Notes: a model not told the origin generated them from the sequence alone. A DNA stretch of 64,000 bases from Paracamarosporium sp. OC-R06-R3 (GCA_019828545.1 JACVRA010000286.1:62001-126000), one strand, 5' to 3'. Counted from the first letter of the stretch, positions 12,101 through 24,700 are shown. Made by a program: numbers and translations.

Positions 12101-14229
12101 GTCGTCATATGATCAATATTTGGCGAGCTATGCGAGGAGAGTTAAACCTACTCCAGTATACTATGGAGAATGTTGTCTTCCATCTTTTGCATAAACGGAT
12201 TCCACACTACCAATATTCAGACATCACAGCGTGGTATATGAGCTCGAAGCCACGAGACTTGGCAAAGGTGCTTGATTATTTTGTCACTAGAGTGCAGTTG
12301 GACCTCGAGATACTGGAAGCAAACGAAATTGTTCCTAGAACGAGCGAACAAGCGCGCCTACTTGGAGTCGACTTTTTCTCTGTCATCTCAAGAGGTTCAC
12401 AATTCAAGGTTGAATCCACCATGTTTCGTATCGCAAAACCCGAAAACTACATTCTCGTTTCTCCCAGTCGAAAGCAAGTCGGCCAACAGAACGCCCTCGA
12501 GTGTTTACCCCTTGTCATGGAGCCTCAGAGCGCCTACTATACAAGTCCACTTCTAGTGCTCGACTTTCAGTCTCTCTACCCTAGCGTTATGATCGCTTAC
12601 AACTATTGCTATTCTACGTGTCTGGGTCGCGTCGTCCCTTGGAGAGGCAGAAACAAGATGGGCTTTATGGATTTCAACCGTGAGCCCGGCTTGCTAGATC
12701 TTGTCAAAGATCATGTCAACATTGCACCAAACGGTATCATGTACATCAGACCTGAAATGCGTAAGTCTCTACTTGCCAAGATGCTTGGGGAAATCCTCGA
12801 GACACGTGTAATGGTGAAGAGCGGGATGAAAACGGATAAGGACGATAAGACCCTACAACAACTGTTGAACAACAGACAATTAGCTTTGAAGCTTTTGGCA
12901 AACGTTACGTATGGGTACACATCAGCTTCATTTTCTGGTCGAATGCCATGCTCCGAGATCGCTGACAGCATTGTTCAAACTGGTCGAGAGACATTAGAGA
13001 AGGCAATTGCACTCATCCATTCTGTGGAGAGGTGGGGTGCCGAAGTTGTATATGGGGATACGGATTCTCTTTTTATTTCCCTCAAAGGGCGCACACGGGA
13101 CCAAGCCTTCACTATCGGGGAAGAGATTGCCGAAGCAATCACGCAAACGAACCCACGCCCAATCAAACTCAAATTCGAAAAGGTATACCATCCTTGCGTA
13201 TTGCTGGCTAAAAAGCGTTACGTTGGCTTCAAGTATGAGTCTCGGCATCAAGAAATACCAGAATTTGACGCCAAGGGAATCGAAACAGTTCGTCGAGATG
13301 GAACACCAGCAGAGCAAAAGATCGAAGAAAAGGCACTCAAGATCCTCTTTAATACTAGTGATCTATCCCAAGTGAAAAATTATTTTCTCAGGCAATGCGC
13401 CAAGATCATGGAAGGACGTGTCAGCATTCAGGATTTTCTATTCGCAAGAGAGGTCAAACTAGGCACGTATTCTGATCGTGGACCGCCGCCACCTGGAGCT
13501 CTTATCGCAACCAAACGCATGCTCGCCGATCCTCGTGCAGAGCCCCAATATGGCGAGCGAGTCCCCTACGTTGTTGTCACTGGTGCACCTGGCTCACGTC
13601 TTATCGACCGCTGTGTCAGCCCTGAGACATTACTTCAGAATGACCATATCGAACTGGACGCAGAGTATTACATACTGAAAAATCTAATCCCACCACTCGA
13701 ACGCATCTTCAATCTCGTGGGCGCAAATGTGCGCCAATGGTACGATGAGATGCCTAAGATACAACGTATCCGCAACGTTACACTGCCCTTGAATCAACAG
13801 CCGTCGATTGCCAATGCGCTTGTCAGCAAAGGCAATCCTAACCGTATCAGGACGCTCGAAGGTTACTTGAAGAGCTCGACCTGCCTCATTTGTCGGTCTA
13901 AATTGCCACCTATTTCAGCCACTGTAAACACGTTGGATACGACCTCGCTATTACCGCTTTGCAAACTTTGTCTAAAGAAGCCCGCAAGGGCGCTCTTAGG
14001 ACTCAGAAATACCATCTGGAAGAGCGAGAAACGAGCTGCGCACATTGACATGGTATGCAGGAGCTGCTCGAACCTTGCGTGGGGGGACGAGATTCGATGC
14101 GACAGTCGGGATTGTCCGGTCTTCTATACTCGTATCAAGGAGAAGTCTAGGTTGGCTGGGCTGAGAGATGGTTTGGGGAAAGTCGTGGAAATTTTGGAGG
14201 AAGAAGCTTACAGTTCTGTTGAGTGGTGA
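9166..14229 (+). CDS. REV3: DNA polymerase zeta catalytic subunit Rev3
   Basis: Rev3 is the B-family polymerase of error-prone translesion synthesis; it works with Rev7 in the nucleus. The ATG at 9166 begins MNPFRFRLNYIDHYQAIP. A 45-nt intron (9401-9445) joins GSLEKDA to VNVYTRNLRASIDHALA; the second exon then runs unbroken to 14229, giving 1,672 residues. Landmarks: the Rev3 N-terminal B-family module (ESHIQYLLQWMCDYNLYGC), a long low-complexity middle typical of Rev3, a vestigial exonuclease region (HFDPDILTGYEVHNGSWGY), polymerase motif A (DFQSLYPSVMIAYNYC), motif B (NNRQLALKLLANVTYGYTSA) and motif C (YGDTDS). Two C-terminal Cys clusters (CLICRSKL...CKLCLKK; CRSCSNL...CDSRDC) match the zinc and Fe-S modules that bind accessory subunits. 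Nothing is missing. Confidence 0.95.
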
Positions 14230-14671
14230 TATACAAGGAAAGGATAAAGATAGGGATGGCGGAGGGACTGAGTATAACACTGAGCAGTTGAACTCAGGCG
14301 AAGGCTTGGATTACATTCGTCTCATACGCGTCCTGTTTTTGACCGTCAAGCCATCTAATAACGATTTGGCCCTTCTTACTTCTCCTTTAGTGCCGTCTTA
14401 GTCACCCAAGTCGTGAGATGTTCCTTCGGTTCATTTTACCTTTTGGTGAAAGCAATATCGTACGACTAACTTAAACTTGAGAAAGCAAATATAAGTGTCA
14501 GATATCATAATACAGCATAAGTCTGTGTTTCTCGACGTATTAACATACGTACTGGGTCCAATTGCTGTGCACGTTTGAGTCTTGCCAATACAACGGATTC
14601 TAATGATAATACAACACGGTCTATTCTCTGGAATCGTACACTTGACTGGGTTCGTGAGGGAAATCGTCCGG
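14230..14671. other. Convergent 3' intergenic region (REV3 / phosphate permease)
   Basis: Two genes end towards each other here. The stretch is AT-richer than its neighbours and has no gene I can support. Confidence 0.4.
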
Positions 14672-17489
14672 TCAGCCTAACTTCCACCATTTTCCCTTCT
14701 CAGTATCTTCATCCGATTCCCCAGTGCGGCCTTCCCCCCTACCTCGTCCCCTCACATGCTCGTTACTACCGTTGAATGCGCTCCCCCTTGGACTCCTCTC
14801 GCCGCCGGTGTAGAACTGACTCCTGAATTGCAATTCATAAATGTCTTCGCCCTCACCAGCAAGCTCCTCCAGTCGTGCGCTCTTGCTCTCTGGCACTAAC
14901 AGACTTGTCAAGCAGCCGAGGAACATGAAGAGGGCGAAGATCTGCATGACGCCGTGGATCCAAGGCGTGGGATTATCGTGTGTGGCGCCACGTTTAATCA
15001 TGGGTGCAAAGAAGACTTGGGCGATTACAGCTCCGAGCTTACCCAGCCCGGCAGATATTCCGTGACCCGTTGACCGTACGCGTGTCTACAATTGGAGGCG
15101 TAGAGTTAGCCAGTGTCGATAGGAAGAGCAAACGTGATAGGTTCACGAGAACATAAGTGCTGAACAATAGCAGTTTCTTCCCAAAATCCTGTAGCAGAAA
15201 ATTACTTACAGGAAAGATTTCCGCAGGGGTGATGAATGTTGTTGCGTTAGGGCCTGTCCACGTCAACATGTCTGTTACAGCACAATCATAAAGAGGACCG
15301 TGCATGAACATACCAAAGTTGAAGAAGAATTGAGCTAGAACGTAAAGCACCAGAAGGTGGATTTTGGTGAGACCTTTCCAGGCAAACCCCAGGACGCAAA
15401 AGATAATTGTGAGGATCGCAAACCCGCCAATCTGAATTGGTTTTCTCCCTATTCGATCGACTGTGAAAACTGTCATCCAATATCCAGGAATTGCACCCTG
15501 GAATTTTCTTAGAGGCTGAGCATAGTTGGAGTAAGGGTGCTTACTGCACAGATCAAGACGATCTGTCCTGTCGCGGTGTTTTTCAAAATCTCATACAGAC
15601 TGTCCCTCCTGTCGAAACCCATGGTGCTTAAAAGGCTTGCGCTTGAGAAGCTCAACCCATAAAAGGCTAGATCGAGGAAGAACCACGAGAAGGATGTCCC
15701 ACAGAGTTTGATGAAGTTCCTTTTATTGGAGTAATAGCGGAAAATCTCAAGGACGGTTGGACGAGGGGTCTTGTACTTGGCCTGGACAATGAACGTATGG
15801 TTAGTAATGGTCTTGCAATGAAGGACAATTTCGATGGTATAGCATCGTATGTCCGTAAACAAGGCGATGCAGAAGCCGCGAATGTTCATCTTCCTGATTT
15901 GGTACTTCACTTACCATGTCGCGCCGGACCTGGGCTTGCTCGATAGGATTGACCGTATTACCTGCTTTTCCATATCGATAGCGGCGCGTATCCATTGAAG
16001 CCTTCTCAACATCGTACAAAACATCGAAGGTGTATCGTGGTGTCTCGGGTATCGTGAGGCGGTAGTAGAGTGCAAACCAGCCAGGTACTCCCCCAAAGGC
16101 GATAATAATTCTCCACATCTTGTCAACAGCAGCAACGCAGTCGCCGCTGCAAGAAGCCACATCCGGAACAGAGACCAGTTCGCTTTTGTACGCAGCAACC
16201 ACAATCAAGGCCATGAGCGAAGCGGCTAGTTGGCCAAGACCTTGCATAGCAAAAACGGCGGCTGCCTTGTGTTAGGCTCCGTTGATGTGAGCGAGATGCT
16301 AATGGGGTTATTACCAACGATTCCTCCTCTGTTCCTTGTGCTTGCGAATTCTGCTGTAATTACAGCACTGAGGGGATAATCACCTCCTACGCCAATACCC
16401 TGACATCACATCAGCGGCGATCAGCAACTGAAGCGTTTAACCAACTTACCATGACTACACGGTCTAAACAAAGTTAAGTCAGATTAGTGACCATCCGACA
16501 GCACTCTGGAACCTCAGGCTTACAGAAGATGAGGACTCCAACTATGGATACAGCGTTCGACTCTCCGCACAGTGATTGTGCCAGCGTTGTGGAGATGATA
16601 ATCATGAGTTCAACACCATACATCTTTTTTCGGCCCAGAACATCAGCAAGATACCCAAAGATGACTTGGCCGAAAACTAGACGGAGGGAAAATGTCAGTA
16701 CGATTCGTACATACGGGAATAATAGTATTAGGTAGGTGCCCCAGCAAGCTGCGAATGCAAGAGGTGGTCAAGCATACTACAGTCCCACATCGGGTACTGA
16801 GCATGATGTTCACCCTTGATAGGCTCTGGATTGACACTATGGCCTAAGAACTTCGAGCGTTCGCCGTACTGAAGCACACCCAACCTGTAACCGAACATTA
16901 CGTACTGGCTCCGGCTGACGTAGCAACTTTGATTGCAGTGTCGGCATTGTGAGGCATGACACCTTTATTGGTGTCATCCTGCCAGTAGACCTGAATCATC
17001 AGTCAGTACACACGTAAGCCATGCATACCATCCAACTCGTCCAACAATATCAATCTTGTGGTCGTTTGCCCATAAAAAGTTGGGGGTTGGTTGACGTACT
17101 ATACCCAGCATAATTACCGCTAGGTTGATCGCAAACAGCTGGTCGGGTTAGTGGGTCCCTAATACCTCATTCGTGTAAGGCGTACACTGTAGGCGTCGGT
17201 AAAAAACCCGATGCCAGTTACCACAGCTAAACGCACATGATACCACCCAAAAGGTGCTTTGTCGACCTCAGCAAGCGCCATCCGTCGCCGCTCGTTAGGA
17301 TCCTACCCATACTTAGCAGAGAAGGCAAAGGGCGGTCACAGCAGTCTTTGAAACATAGGCTTACGGCAATGTGTGTCTACTGAAATGTCAATAGCAGCTT
17401 CGTCGGGGCTGGATATGTAGACTCACATAGACACTAGTGGCATCATGATACGCAGAGTTACCTGCTCTCTGCAATGGAGGTGAAGGCAT
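14672..17489 (-). CDS. PHO84: PHO84-type phosphate:H+ symporter (MFS)
   Basis: A plasma-membrane inorganic phosphate permease of the PHS family. Splicing gives MPSPPLQRAGNSAYHDATSVY, then THIA from a 12-nt microexon, then DPNERRRMALAEVDKAPFGW, the family N-terminus. Later junctions give TDAYS|LFAINLAVIMLGI|VYWQDD, SAGA|IFGQVIFGYLADVLGRKK, IF|YRVVM|GIGVGGDYPLSAVITAEF (YRVVM is carried by a 14-nt microexon), RGGIV|AAVFAMQGLGQ, RRDM|AKYKTPRPT, ICA|GAIPGYW, FNFG|PNATTFITPAEIFP and TRVRSTGHGISAGLGK. Twelve membrane segments are expected; the central loop and the acidic/Gly-Arg tail are cytoplasmic. One intron (16677-16905, 229 nt) is much longer than the rest. No frame damage is needed in this model. 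Low-phosphate induction is likely by family only; no promoter site is proven. Confidence 0.88.
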
Positions 17490-18671
17490 CGCGATTTTCC
17501 GTGTTACACCGCGCAATGATCAACCCTCCGTTACGCAGACTGACTCAAGATGTGTAGAACAAGTGTCGGCTCGATAGTGAGGATCGACGACGTGCCGCGC
17601 GGTTCAGAAAGACGGGAATCGTATGTTTGTCATGCGCAGGCGGAAGGCTGCCACTCAAAAAAAAGTGCCGATGTATGGTTGAACAAGCACTGTTTGCGGG
17701 CCTACATAGGCAATGGCCAGGCATAGAGGACAGAGACGACGGGGAGCGGGCTGCTCTTGGGTTTTCTCTGGGCAATGGTGCTCTTGAGTCGCGAAGAGCC
17801 GACGAAGCTGGGATGCAGGGCGCCATGGCAGTGGATATCAGACACGAGAGTTCTTGGGGCTGGGCGCGGAGCGGAGCAGCAATGCGTAGGGGCGGCCTGG
17901 GGAGCACGCGCATGCATTCGTGCAGCTCATTGGTGTGGCCTCGTGTCGCACGCTTCGCTGCCGCGCCCGCTCGAAGGCATGTTTAAGCCATAAGCAACGT
18001 GATTTGGGTGCTGCGTCGCGAGGCTGCAGGCACAAACGATGCTAGTTTGATCCCTTTCGAAGCTGGGGAGCGTGGTGGATGCGCTCCCCGACATTGGATC
18101 GTGCGTCTCTTGCCGGCGCCCAGGATAGCGGGACAGGCACGGACAAAGGGCCAGAGGCGCTGCAAATCCCGCACGCGGCGACGCCAGTCCGGCAGCAGGG
18201 CCTTGCGCTCTGATCGAGACGCTTGGGTTTGTCATGATATCATGTGTTCGAAGTCCGCGCTGCCGTCTTCAAGAGAAATGGGCGTAAACACGTCCCACAG
18301 CACTGCCTGGTAATCAATCACAGCTAAAAAAGCCGCACAGGTCATAGTGTTGCTGCCGTGTTTCCAGCAGTGTCGAGGGCAGATCAGACAAAACCGTCTT
18401 CACCATCTCATCCTGTGTGCTGAGTGTGAGGGCTGCGGTTATTTGACGTTCGACTACCTAAGATGGATCACGTGCCATGATTTTGCGCTAGTTCAGGGAC
18501 GATTTAGTGCCTCGCTTACTGCACTTCGCACACTCGAAGAAGAACCTCACGCTCGATCGACCTAGCGACACTTGAACACCCTCCAAACTAACCCGCAGCG
18601 TCCACAGGTATGCCTTGCTCACCTCCCAAGATTTGCATAATAGCTAACCCCTACGTAGACCTTCCCACAAG
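17490..18671. promoter_or_regulatory. Divergent promoter region, phosphate permease / RPL37
   Basis: About 1.2 kb between divergent starts, GC-rich with many overlapping short open frames that look non-coding. A palindromic CACGTG E-box lies at 18469-18474, about 200 bp before the eL37 start and about 1 kb before the permease start. CACGTG is the site bound by Pho4/NUC-1-type bHLH factors, but it is also bound by others, so a phosphate role is only possible. Confidence 0.35.
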
Positions 18672-19162
<491 letters not shown>

Positions 19163-19657
19163 ACGATGCGATGATGGCAAACGAGGGCTCGGCGTAGTGG
19201 CTGAATGGGAGTGAGAGTGAAGGGCAGGCAGGTTTTCAACTGGCATGTTATCGAATATTGCTCAGGCGTTTTTGAGCATCATTTCCGGTGAAACATCCTC
19301 GACAGAAGGATGTGAGGATGAATGACACTTCTCTGGGCTTCTACGGCATAACAGGAAAATTATAACATGGTCTGTCATGATTGAACCACAGAGTCCGACC
19401 CCATCTCGTATCTAAGCCTCCTCCGTTCGACTGCCTCAAATATGAAGTTGATCCAGCTGCTCACTTTCGCAATCGTTCCTTGGTCCATGCAGCGCTCAAT
19501 TGCGTGTTCACACCAGCTCTCGCACATGTCAGTTCGTCTTAAGACACTGCTGATCGACTCCCACCATGGCTCGCTAAGACACCGTATCGATGGCTGCGAT
19601 TAGACGCGAGTGCGCCTGTGAATTTGCTTCCAATCCCCCGTCATCTAGACTCCAACA
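19163..19657. other. Convergent 3' intergenic region
   Basis: Lies between the stop codons of eL37 (+) and the Sos7-like gene (-). No gene or RNA is recognised. Confidence 0.4.
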
Positions 19658-20565
19658 TCAAGTCTCTAACATCCTGTTCAGGGCAGTCTCGGATGCTCTT
19701 AGCCAACGTCCTCTCTCCTCGAGCTCGTCGCCAATACCACCGCCGTCCTCTCTTCGCCGTCTTGCCTCTTTAGCAGCTGCAACCGTGCCATTCTTCTGCG
19801 TTTCCAAAGGTTTGAGTTCCCGTTCAAATTTCTCCAGCTCGCGTGTGCGGTTAGGTAGAGATGATTGGAGTTCGGAAAGCTGCGCATTTAGCGCGGCGAG
19901 ATCAGCCTCCCGTTGCTCTACCAGACGGACTGTGTCTGGCAACGGCAGCGCAAGCTCTGGGTTTTCAGAGGGGGGTATTTGCTCTTGTTTAAGTCTCTCG
20001 ATGCTTGCTTCCAGACCTTCAATCTCCACCGGTAATGATGCTAGCTGTCGGGTCCTCAGCTGCACACCCTCATACCGCAATGATAGATCCCGGCCTTTGG
20101 TTTCCAGTTGTTGTAGGATTTCCGCAATTTCTAGTTTGTGCTCCTTCAACGTTGCTTTCAAGGCCAAGATCTCTTTTTCTTTTGCGTCGTTGTCAGTAGC
20201 TTCAACTAGCCGTGGTGGATTATCTGTTATGCCACGCAGGAACTTCTCTTTTGTAACTTGCTCGACATAGCTGAAGCGGAGTTTGCCGAATAATTCCTAG
20301 GGCGCATTAGATCAACTGGCCGATGCCTCTGAGTGAAACCGTCTACCTTGTAATGTAGAAGATCCGCCTGCAAAGCTGCCGGGTGCGTGTCGCCATTCTG
20401 TTCACTATCGTCCGAAACTGCAGAATTGCGTTTCTGCGCAGAATGAGGGCGGTCCTTCGGCGACAGGGTTTCCGCGATAGAGAGGAGTTTGAGTGATTGC
20501 GGCTGTTGCAGCTGCTCGAGAGCAACAGAAGCAGATAATGACTGTGACTCGCGATCGTGCGCCAT
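19658..20565 (-). CDS. Sos7-like kinetochore coiled-coil protein
   Basis: Probable homologue of fission-yeast Sos7 (Kre28/Zwint group), a coiled-coil partner of Spc7/KNL1 at kinetochores. Two exons, 20565-20347 and 20296-19658, give 285 residues. The join DLLHYK|ELFGKLRFSYVEQVT restores the segment I associate with the Sos7 family, followed by KEKFLRGITDNPP. The rest is almost continuous coiled coil to the C-terminus. The first 60 residues are disordered. A longer open frame on the opposite strand (19590-20270) is a shadow. It shares a 193-bp divergent promoter with the RS-rich gene. The family name rests on one conserved segment and the architecture, so it is moderately sure. Confidence 0.62.
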
Positions 20566-20758
20566 CTCTTTTGCTCAACTTGCCTGTATCGATTGTTGTG
20601 GGGCCAAGTGCGTTTGCGTTGTTTGTTTGGGAGACGCGCGACAGCGGCTTTAGCGAGCCGAGAGAGTAAAGTCCAGATCTACGGCGGCCCCTCTTCGGCG
20701 TTCGCTATCGATACCACTTTTACCGCATGCACTCCAACAAGCCACCAGCATCTCCACC
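20566..20758. promoter_or_regulatory. Compact divergent promoter
   Basis: The 193 bp between the starts of the Sos7-like gene (-) and the RS-rich gene (+) must serve both. The plus-strand leader ends in CTCCACC before the ATG, a fungal-like start context. Confidence 0.45.
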
Positions 20759-22048
20759 ATGGCCGACGATAAGATCAACGATGACGAGTACGTTGCGCGT
20801 CTACTGAAACGGGATGCGCTGGAGGCATCGAAGAAGTATAATCTCATGGGCGTGGAAGCCTTCCACCCAAAGAGGTGCGTTGAATGTTTTGGTTACGGGG
20901 CATGAAGTACAACCACTTGGCTGCCGTGTAGGGTGCAGCTAACAACCTTCAGGCCGAGATCAGAAGCCTCAAAACCAAACATCGGTTTCCTGCGGCACAT
21001 CATCCGACAGACGGACAGCCACAATGCGGCGTTGCAGGCCAAGGAGATGAGAGACTCGCGTGCACGCCTGCGAAAGCTGGACACAGCAAAGGAGAGCGCG
21101 GATGATGGTGTGACTGAGCAACGAGACAAACGCCATTCTTCAGATGCGGACCATTACTCATCCCGTCGTGAACGAAGGCACCGTGCCAACAGCGCTGAGG
21201 AATCAGATAGGCGAAGCCACAGGAAGTCGACGCATGAGGAGGCTACACAAACTACTTCTCGACGGCATACATCGAGAGATGAGAGCAGAGGACGCCATAA
21301 GAAACATAGCACGGAAAAGACAGAGGGTTCCGAGCATAGCTCTCATCGGCGACGGCATAACGAGCATCACTCTAGACGCAGCACCGACGAAGCGGAGTCC
21401 TTACGATACTCAGAACATCGTAGTCGGAAACGCACAAGGCACAGATCTACCTCTAGATCTAGGACCAGCATGCGCTCTTCTTCGCCCACTGTCGACAGAC
21501 ATCACAAAGTCTCAAAGTACCGTCACAAGTCTCGCTCTCCTTGGCGAGTCTCTAGAAGCCCAGAGAGGGAGACTAAGGACCGGCAAAGTATGCGCGGACG
21601 ACGACCTTCAGCAAGACAAACGCCCACCATCGAAGATGACTCTGATCCACTTGAGGCGATCGTAGGTCCACTCCCACCACGAAAACAGCCAGCTGTAAGG
21701 TCACGCGGTCGAGGTGCACAGAAAAGCAATGCGGAGGGTATCAATACGCGCTTCTCCTCCGGATACGATCCCGCAATGGATATCGAGCCGCCCTCGGATA
21801 ACGGCGACGAATGGGGCGAAGCTGTCGAAGCATTTCGCGATCTCCAGCGATGGAAGCAGCAAGGAGCAGAAAGGCTAAAGGCAGCGGGTTTCGACGAGGA
21901 GCAGATCAAAAGATGGGAACAGGGCGATGAGAAGAACGAGGAAGACGTCAGGTGGACTGCGCGGGGCCAGGCGAGGGAATGGGACAGAGGGAAAGTAGTC
22001 GATGCAGCTGGCGACGTGGGATTGAAGGCAGCGTGGACGGAGAAATAA
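20759..22048 (+). CDS. RS-rich nuclear protein, pre-mRNA-splicing-factor-38B-like
   Basis: Two exons, 20759-20874 and 20953-22048, coding 403 residues. The join AFHPKR|PRSEASKPNIGFLRHI completes a conserved fungal N-terminus (DDEYVARLLKRDALEASKKY then LRHIIRQTDSHNAALQAKE). The middle is rich in RS, RH and RR dipeptides, as in SR-type splicing proteins. The C-terminus has a second ordered segment (EWGEAVEAFRDLQRWKQQGA, RLKAAGFDEEQIKRWE). Fungal homologues are often labelled splicing factor 38B, but that label may reflect the RS content only. A nuclear RNA-processing role is an inference. Confidence 0.7.
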
Positions 22049-22165
22049 TGTAATTGACTACAGTACGCTACAAAGGCTCTTTTGATCCTACCCTGTACAC
22101 TTACTGTGCCTTTATGCTTCGTTTCGTTGGAGCATACTACTAACAAAACTACATCAACCTCATTC

Positions 22166-22235
22166 ACGCAACCAAAATTTAGCCGGGGTTCCCCGGTTGT
22201 TATCGGGTTTGTAGCTCTATATCTTCTGTATAGAT
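22166..22235 (+). repeat. Diverged direct repeat, copy 1
   Basis: About 70 bp beginning ACGCAACCAAAA and ending TGTATAGAT. It matches copy 2 at 22345-22415 along its length with scattered differences, at a spacing of about 180 bp. It contains CCGGGGTTCCCCGG, a 6-bp inverted repeat with a 2-nt loop. Confidence 0.6.
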
Positions 22236-22344
22236 TTGTCTCTCCAGATATCATCCCGCAAGGCGCCGGGTGGAGATCGGATGGTGCGAGACGCTGGAAA
22301 AGGCGTCGTTACAAGCCAATGCTGCTACCACAACAGTCACGTTT

Positions 22345-22415
22345 ACGCCACCAAAACCCACCCGGGGTTCCTAAATTTTCCGTAAGTTTTGTAGCCCTGT
22401 ATTTGAAGTATAGAT
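22345..22415 (+). repeat. Diverged direct repeat, copy 2
   Basis: Second copy, ACGCCACCAAAA to AGTATAGAT. The CCGGGGTTCC half is kept, but the CCCCGG arm of the hairpin is lost and replaced by AT-rich sequence. Confidence 0.6.
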
Positions 22416-23254
22416 ATAACGTGCATCCTCGCGTAACGGAACAACCGCCGTGACGGAACAAGAAACGGGTACTTCAACTCCACAGCAATAGAGCGCTTGC
22501 ATGTGTGTTGTTTTATGCCAAAATATTGCTTGAAAACTTGCTAAGAGAACTTCTAAAGCCTTCTAGCAACGCAAGTGCGAAAATTACGCACTCGTAGATG
22601 CTTGCCCATATGGTTCGTGAGGAGACTTCCTCCATACCAAAAGTAAACATCATTCACCACAGGGTCACCAGCTTCATACCTATCTATCGCAACCGATCAG
22701 AACGTTTGATATAGGTCTCAGAATTTCATAGAAACGCTCACGAGCTATAATCTGCCTTAAGGGTTGATTGCGTGCGTTTTGATAGGCAATCGCTACGCAG
22801 GCTGGTACTTTGTCTGAGAATCATCCAATCAAATTGATGATCAGATATTGCTGACACAGCCCTGCCCGTTTTCTTTCGGTGCCATAGTCGAGGTCATGAG
22901 GTGCTTCCCGTCACGAGCAACCTGTCAACTACTGTACTTTCCTATAAAGGGTCCGGGGATACGAAGGGCACCCATTATATGAATGAAGGTCACTCCGTGC
23001 CTATTCTTCTGATGAGCAGTATTTGCTTCCTCTTTGAACTCCGTGGAGAGATGACAATCTCACGTGATCTTAGCCGATCTGGGTGGTCTTCTACCTGCCC
23101 CCTTCTCTCGGATTGCGACGACATGCTCTAGCAGCTAGACCGCCTACTTGATCTGTCCATTTACTTAGTATGATGTGTAATTTGCCTGCAATCCATCTGA
23201 GTGCAGAGAATTGTTCCTTAGTTTTCAACTCCCCTGCCTGCACTTGTCCGAATC

Positions 23255-24700
23255 TCAGGAGGGCATCTCATGCGTGCCCTTAACAACACGAACTCCTTTC
23301 CCACTAATCTCACTATTCCCATGCTCTGCCTGTAATTCATGCGCCTCCTTCCCACTCGCTAATTCTTCTGGTAAGATTTCCCTGCCCTCCACCTCTGGCT
23401 TAACGTACTCTGATTTGTCTGTTGCTGCGGGCTTTTTCGGCGCTTTTCTTCGTAGAAAGAAGGCGAGGATTCCACCAAGTGCAGCAAGAACACCGAGTGA
23501 AACACCAACACCAATACCGGCTTTTACACCAGTTGACAGTCCCTTGTGGGGCATAGGCGATGGAAGGGTATGGGTGCCGTTACACTCGTAAGATCCTTGA
23601 ATCTGCCCGTTCTCTTTGTATAAATCGAATTCGCTACAATTCAAGGATGTGTTTGTTGTTAAGATGGAGACATTTGCGCCAACACTTTGAAGACTAGGCA
23701 TCGATATGCTGTCATAAGGTTAATTAGCTCTTTCCAGGTGCATATGTCCATTCGTATGGAGTACATACTTGCCGAGGGCCCCCGTGAGCGTAATGTTGTA
23801 GTCCACATTATTTAATAGACCCAGATCCAAATGGGTGAGATTTGAACCTTTTTAACGATAGCAAACCCGCACTTCGAAGTGCTGGTAAGCTCAATTCTTC
23901 GAGACTTCTGTCCGAGATCTCAAGCTCGTGCCCAACAATACCAAGGTTGGGTAGCTCAAGCTTGGCAGTATCGGAGTCGTGATAATTGTAGGACTGATTT
24001 ACGATAGCTAGCGCTGGCATCGATATATTGTAGCACCAGGTGCAATCGATAATATTTGCCCAGACAAGATTGGGAAAGTCGAATACCTCATCGTCACGTT
24101 GCCCCAATATAAGGAGCTCACCCACGTTCTTTAGTGGGAGGGAGAGTTTTTTCAGTCCAAGCCAAGTTAGCCTAACGCTATCTGCAAAATTGAGATTTAG
24201 GCTTAGCTCTTCGAACGAAAATGAACCATAGATAGAGAGGTTCGATATGTTAACGCCTACATCAAGTTGAACCGTTTGTAGTGCAGGCGTAAGATACCAA
24301 TCTAATCCACCGATGGTGTGCAATTTCGAAAAGTCAATAAGGTTGAGATTTTCCGCCTAGTAGAAGCTGAGATCTCCCGAAATCAAGAGCAGACTGGAAC
24401 TCGACAAAGTTGTCAGATTAGAGTTATTGTAGACCTGGAGATCTCCGACTATCTCCTCAATTCCATCGAGTGAGATAGTAGGCGCTGGCGGGTTAATCGA
24501 GATGGTGCCGCTGTAAGTGGTGTATGTCGCTATGCCCGAGGCTTCTTCAGGACTAGAAATATTCAAATTTCCGTTGCATACTACTCAAGTCAACGTTAAG
24601 GACTATGTAGATGCGAAGAATGAAGGCTTGTGCGTTACCTCCATACACCAATTTGGCACTAGCGCGACAACGCAATGACTAAAGTCAGTTTCGATAGCAT
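23255..24700 (-). pseudogene. Ecm33-like cell-surface L-domain protein, decayed
   Basis: Remnant of a gene for a secretory, surface-anchored protein with receptor-L/Ecm33-type repeats. Parts include NLNISSPEEASG, GIEEIVGDLQVYNNSNLTTL, KLHTIGGLDWYLTPALQTVQ and a C-terminal membrane segment (GIGVGVSLGVLAALGGILAF) followed by a basic stop-transfer and an acidic tail. Three independent lesions are seen. In the signal-peptide exon the frame breaks near 24665 (TCGCGCTAG runs into a stop). An in-frame TAG stands at 24357-24359, with homology continuing in the same frame. A one-base shift lies in an A-run near 23855, after which SNLTHLDLGLLNNVDY is in another frame. Its two splice sites still look normal. 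The neighbouring transposon supports local decay. A sequencing error could explain one lesion but hardly three. Confidence 0.75.

Larger units (their letters stand above)
22049..23254. other. Gene-free stretch at the edge of the accessory island
   Basis: No gene is supported over about 1.2 kb. It holds a diverged duplicated 70-bp repeat (22166-22235 and 22345-22415); the rest is AT-rich with many stops in all frames. Confidence 0.5.

Noticed and set aside
19590..20270. 226-codon plus-strand ORF
   Set aside because: Antisense shadow of the Sos7-like coiled-coil exon; Ser/Arg-rich composition is the mirror of the real frame.
21523..22254. 243-codon minus-strand ORF
   Set aside because: Antisense to the RS-rich gene; no motif and it crosses the real gene's stop.
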